Below are positions 61,250 through 64,000 of a stretch of DNA of 64,000 nucleotides, in pieces. The notes under the pieces are model-generated. The model was not told where the DNA came from, searched no databases, and saw nothing but the letters and a program-made list of their open reading frames with translations. Source of the DNA: Campylobacteraceae bacterium (GTDB lineage: Bacteria; Campylobacterota; Campylobacteria; Campylobacterales; Sulfurovaceae); the NCBI GenBank assembly GCA_027014605.1, contig JALWDJ010000030.1, positions 1-64,000 of the forward strand. Reading direction: 5' to 3'. The translations under genes and the position numbers were made by a program. Positions within the stretch are counted from its first letter, which is position 1; the number at the start of each line of letters is the position of its first letter.

Positions 61250-62800
61250 ATGAATGTAAGAGCTCAAATGTCAATGGTATTTCACCTTGATAAATGTTTA
61301 GGGTGTCACACATGTACAGTGGCGTGTAAAAATATATGGACAGACCGAAAAGGTGCTGAGTATATGTGGTGGAATAATGTAGAGACCAAACCTGGAACAG
61401 GATACCCAACTAAATGGGAAGACCAAGAGATATATAAAGGTGGTTGGGAGCGTACCAAATCAGGGAAAATTAAACTAAGAGGTGCTGGTAAACTAAAAGG
61501 ATTAATGAATATATTTCACAACCCAAATCTACCAGTTATAGATGACTATTATGAACCGTTTACCTATAAGTATCTTGACCTTATTGAAGCACCACAGACA
61601 GATGAACAACCTACAGCTAGACCAATATCTTTAATTACTGGTAAACCTATCGACATTAAGATGGGGCCAAACTGGGATGATGATTTGAGTGGTACACCAG
61701 ATTTTGCAAGAAAAGATGTAAACCTAAAAAATCTAACCCCAGCAGAGCAAGAGGCGATGTTCCAACTAGAGCAGATGGCATTTTACTATCTACCTAGAAT
61801 CTGTAACCACTGTATTAACCCTGCTTGTGTAGCTTCATGTCCATCAGGAGCAATCTATAAAAGAGGTGAAGATGGTGTGGTTCTAATTGACCAGAGTGTA
61901 TGTCGTGGTTGGAGAATGTGTATTACAGCGTGTCCATACAAAAAGGCTTACTATAATTGGAATACAGGAAAATCAGAGAAGTGTCTACTCTGTTACCCTA
62001 GAATAGAGTCAGGTCAAGCCCCTGCATGTATGCACTCATGTGTAGGTAGAATTAGATACCTTGGAACACTTCTTTATGATGCAGATAAGATAGAAGAGGT
62101 AGCTTCTTCAGAAGAGAAAGATTTAATTGCCAATCAGATGGATATATATTTAGACCCAAATGACCCAGAGGTAATAAAAGCTGCAAAAGCAAATGGTATA
62201 GCAGACTCAACAATCAAAGCTGCTCAAAAGTCACCAATCTATAAATTTGTAAAAGAGTGGAAAATTGCCCTTCCTTTACATGCAGAGTTTAGAACAGTAC
62301 CAAACCTATTCTATGTACCACCATTGTTACCAGTTATGGCTTCTGTTACACAAAATAACAAAAGTGATGGAAGTGAGCTAAACCCTATTAGTAAACATTG
62401 GAGTGATGAGTGGTTATATGATACAAGTATAGATGAGATTTTTGGTACAATCGAACAAGCAAGATTCCCTATTAAATATATGGCAAACCTATTTAGTGTA
62501 GGTGATACAGAGCTAATGACAGAGAAGCTTAAAAAACTTATGGCTATTAGAATCTACAGAAGATATAAAACTGTAGGAGATATATCTAAAGAGAAATCTG
62601 ATAGAGCTTTAGCAGAAGTTAATCTAAGTGAAGAGGATGCAGAGGGATTATATCGCCTTACATCCTTAGCTAAATTTGATGAAAGATTTGTTATTCCTGC
62701 TGCTCATAGAGAACAGGCTATTGAAATGGCAGAATCAACAGCAGATGTTAAAGGTAGTGCGGGAATGGGCTTTAGAGAAACACCAGTAAGAGGTTTATAA
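61250..62800 (+). CDS. narH: respiratory nitrate reductase beta subunit NarH
   Basis: Iron-sulfur electron-transfer subunit between NarI and NarG. Cysteine clusters: CLGCHTCTVACKNIW (N terminus), CNHCINPACVASCPSG, CRGWRMCITACPYKK (with the Trp replacing one Cys of the [3Fe-4S] site) and CLLCYPRIESGQAPACMHSC. Length of 516 residues is normal. It starts 15 bases after narG; a ribosome-binding site GAGGAG precedes ATG 61250. Confidence 0.98.
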   Translation: MNVRAQMSMVFHLDKCLGCHTCTVACKNIWTDRKGAEYMWWNNVETKPGTGYPTKWEDQEIYKGGWERTKSGKIKLRGAGKLKGLMNIFHNPNLPVIDDYYEPFTYKYLDLIEAPQTDEQPTARPISLITGKPIDIKMGPNWDDDLSGTPDFARKDVNLKNLTPAEQEAMFQLEQMAFYYLPRICNHCINPACVASCPSGAIYKRGEDGVVLIDQSVCRGWRMCITACPYKKAYYNWNTGKSEKCLLCYPRIESGQAPACMHSCVGRIRYLGTLLYDADKIEEVASSEEKDLIANQMDIYLDPNDPEVIKAAKANGIADSTIKAAQKSPIYKFVKEWKIALPLHAEFRTVPNLFYVPPLLPVMASVTQNNKSDGSELNPISKHWSDEWLYDTSIDEIFGTIEQARFPIKYMANLFSVGDTELMTEKLKKLMAIRIYRRYKTVGDISKEKSDRALAEVNLSEEDAEGLYRLTSLAKFDERFVIPAAHREQAIEMAESTADVKGSAGMGFRETPVRGL

Positions 62801-63516
62801 TGAAGCACTATATAGCAATATCAAAACTATTTGACTATCCTGATGATAACTATTTGGAAAATATAGATAGAGCCTCTAAGGCTCTATTAGCTAATTATCC
62901 ATCAGCATCTATAGAGTTACGGGAGCTAAAAAATCTTTTACCAACAGATATATATAAGCTTCAAGAGTTATATACTAAATCATTTGAAGTTCAAGCAGTA
63001 ACTTCATTAGAGGTTGGTTATGTACTCTATGGAGATGATTATACTAGAGGTAGGATTTTAGCAAATCTCAGTGCTGAACATAGAGCAGTTGATAATGATT
63101 GTGGTGGAGAGTTACCAGACCATTTAGCTAATCTTTTAAGACTTATACCAAAAATAGAAAGTCAAGAGCTTTTAGATGATTTAGTAAAACTGCTAATAGC
63201 ACCTGGGGTAGAAAATATGATGAAAGAGTATAGTCCATCAAGTATGATACAAAAAGATAGGCTATATAAAAAACAGTATAAAACATTAATAGTACCAGAA
63301 ACTCCATTAGGCGTATTTCTGCATCTATTTAAAGCACTATATATTTTATTAGATAGTGATTTTGAACTCATAAAAGAGAATAAACCATTTGAAGATACTA
63401 GTTTCTTTGGTTTTTTAAAGAGTGAATTAGAGGTAGAAGAGGGCAAAAAAAGTTCAAATAGTTGTAGTGCTACATTTAATACATGTGGTATTCCTACAAC
63501 TAGTTGTGGAATATAA
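62800..63516 (+). CDS. narJ: nitrate reductase assembly chaperone NarJ
   Basis: Dedicated chaperone of the TorD/NarJ family that guides cofactor insertion into NarG. Features: LFDYPDDNYLENIDRAS at the start and TSLEVGYVLYGDDYTRGRILANLSAEH in the middle, the latter a NarJ hallmark. Length of 238 residues is typical. The C-terminal tail is cysteine-rich (SCSATFNTCGIPTTSCGI), which is odd for NarJ and could bind metal or a cluster. One-base overlap with narH. Confidence 0.92.
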   Translation: MKHYIAISKLFDYPDDNYLENIDRASKALLANYPSASIELRELKNLLPTDIYKLQELYTKSFEVQAVTSLEVGYVLYGDDYTRGRILANLSAEHRAVDNDCGGELPDHLANLLRLIPKIESQELLDDLVKLLIAPGVENMMKEYSPSSMIQKDRLYKKQYKTLIVPETPLGVFLHLFKALYILLDSDFELIKENKPFEDTSFFGFLKSELEVEEGKKSSNSCSATFNTCGIPTTSCGI

Positions 63517-63533
63517 AATAAAAAAGGAAAGAT

Positions 63534-64000
63534 ATGAATTTATTATTATTTGGGGCATTACCATACATGGCTTTAGCTCTATTTATAGCTGGAACGATTT
63601 ATAGATATAAAACAGGATTTAAATACTCATCTCTATCATCACAACTACTAGAGACAGATAGATTATTTTCTGCATCTTTAGCATTTCATATAGGGATTAT
63701 TACAATCTTTTTAGGACATTTAGTTGGATTTCTAGCTCCATCTCTATTTATACCAATAGGTGGCTCATCACTTGTAATTATTGAGATAATTGGTATAATG
63801 TTTGGAGTATTAGCTCTTATAGGAATGGTACTACTTTTTTATAGAAGAGTAACAAATGATAGAGTAAAAACAGTAACAAATAAAATGGATATAGTTATAG
63901 AGATACTGTTAATGATACAATTTGTAATTGGTATATTTATTGCTATAGATATGCATTGGGGTTCACAATGGTATCTCTCAAACATGGTTCCGTATTTACA
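63534..64000 (+). CDS. narI: nitrate reductase gamma subunit NarI (5' part)
   Basis: Membrane haem-b subunit that takes electrons from menaquinol. The frame starts at ATG 63534, preceded by AAAGGAA, and stays open to the window end (155 codons). It begins MNLLLFGALPYMALALFIAG, with four hydrophobic segments and candidate haem-ligand histidines in LAFHIGIITIFLGHLVGF. The last third, with the second pair of histidine ligands, lies beyond the window. Position after narJ settles the assignment. Confidence 0.92.
   Translation, partial: MNLLLFGALPYMALALFIAGTIYRYKTGFKYSSLSSQLLETDRLFSASLAFHIGIITIFLGHLVGFLAPSLFIPIGGSSLVIIEIIGIMFGVLALIGMVLLFYRRVTNDRVKTVTNKMDIVIEILLMIQFVIGIFIAIDMHWGSQWYLSNMVPYL

Noticed and set aside
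1-64000. CRISPR arrays, rRNA or tRNA genes, prophage structural genes
   Set aside because: No regularly spaced repeats, no rRNA or tRNA sequence and no recognisable capsid, tail or integrase genes were seen on reading both strands by eye.

Overview
The window looks like a chromosomal segment of a sulfur-oxidising, nitrate-respiring member of the Campylobacterota (Sulfurimonas/Sulfurovum-like). DNA is very AT-rich and codons are AT-biased (AGA for Arg, ATA for Ile). Lineage markers seen in the sequence are an HP1021-type atypical response regulator next to ispDF, a degenerate ATP sulfurylase and pgpA (a gene order known from Campylobacter), an ArsR/ArsS-type two-component pair, an amidohydrolase resembling the futalosine-pathway deaminase, and a split sox arrangement in which soxCDYZ stands apart from soxXAB. 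The genus is inference. No rRNA, tRNA or CRISPR array was found.

Layout. 1-1.4 kb: 3' end of an unknown gene and a polysaccharide flippase. 1.5-10.3 kb: thiol peroxidase tpx, then (minus) bioB-antiporter-arsS, bcp-tilS, a small secreted protein, and panB-ruvB-AI-2E transporter. 10.4-14.3 kb: accessory patch with a higBA toxin-antitoxin pair bracketed by a 57-bp direct repeat, then a large M14 carboxypeptidase with DNRLRE/Fn3-like domains and an ABM protein. 14.4-15.6 kb: rpsF-ssb-rpsR. 15.7-27.6 kb: di-haem peroxidase, amidohydrolase and cell-wall hydrolase, outer membrane protein, lgt, arsR (apparently starting at ATT), tyrA, bamA and a CAP-domain protein. 27.9-36.6 kb: soxCD, soxYZ and six accessory genes (two SoxH-like metallo-beta-lactamase-fold proteins, a thioredoxin-like protein, a MOSC protein, two DUF302 proteins). 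36.6-40.9 kb: PAP2 and pgpA, sulfurylase-like protein, HP1021-like regulator, ispDF. 41-46.2 kb: Bat/MoxR operon. 46.3-49 kb: small lipoprotein, rimO, gtrA, sugar transferase. 49-50.5 kb: a solitary IscB element with its omega (HEARO) RNA and a terminal hairpin. 50.6-54.8 kb: hemL, ribF and a formate-dehydrogenase-like molybdoenzyme. 55-64 kb: narK divergent from a cytochrome c-narG-narH-narJ-narI operon; narI runs off the window.

Together the sox genes (thiosulfate oxidation in the periplasm) and the membrane nitrate reductase with its transporter describe electron flow from reduced sulfur, and perhaps formate, to nitrate. The sites most worth checking are the IscB element whose terminal hairpin covers the ribosome-binding site of the following sugar transferase, the uncharacterised sox-linked accessory module, the non-ATG start of arsR, the degenerate sulfurylase in a core operon, and the NarGHJI system in a lineage that mostly uses Nap.
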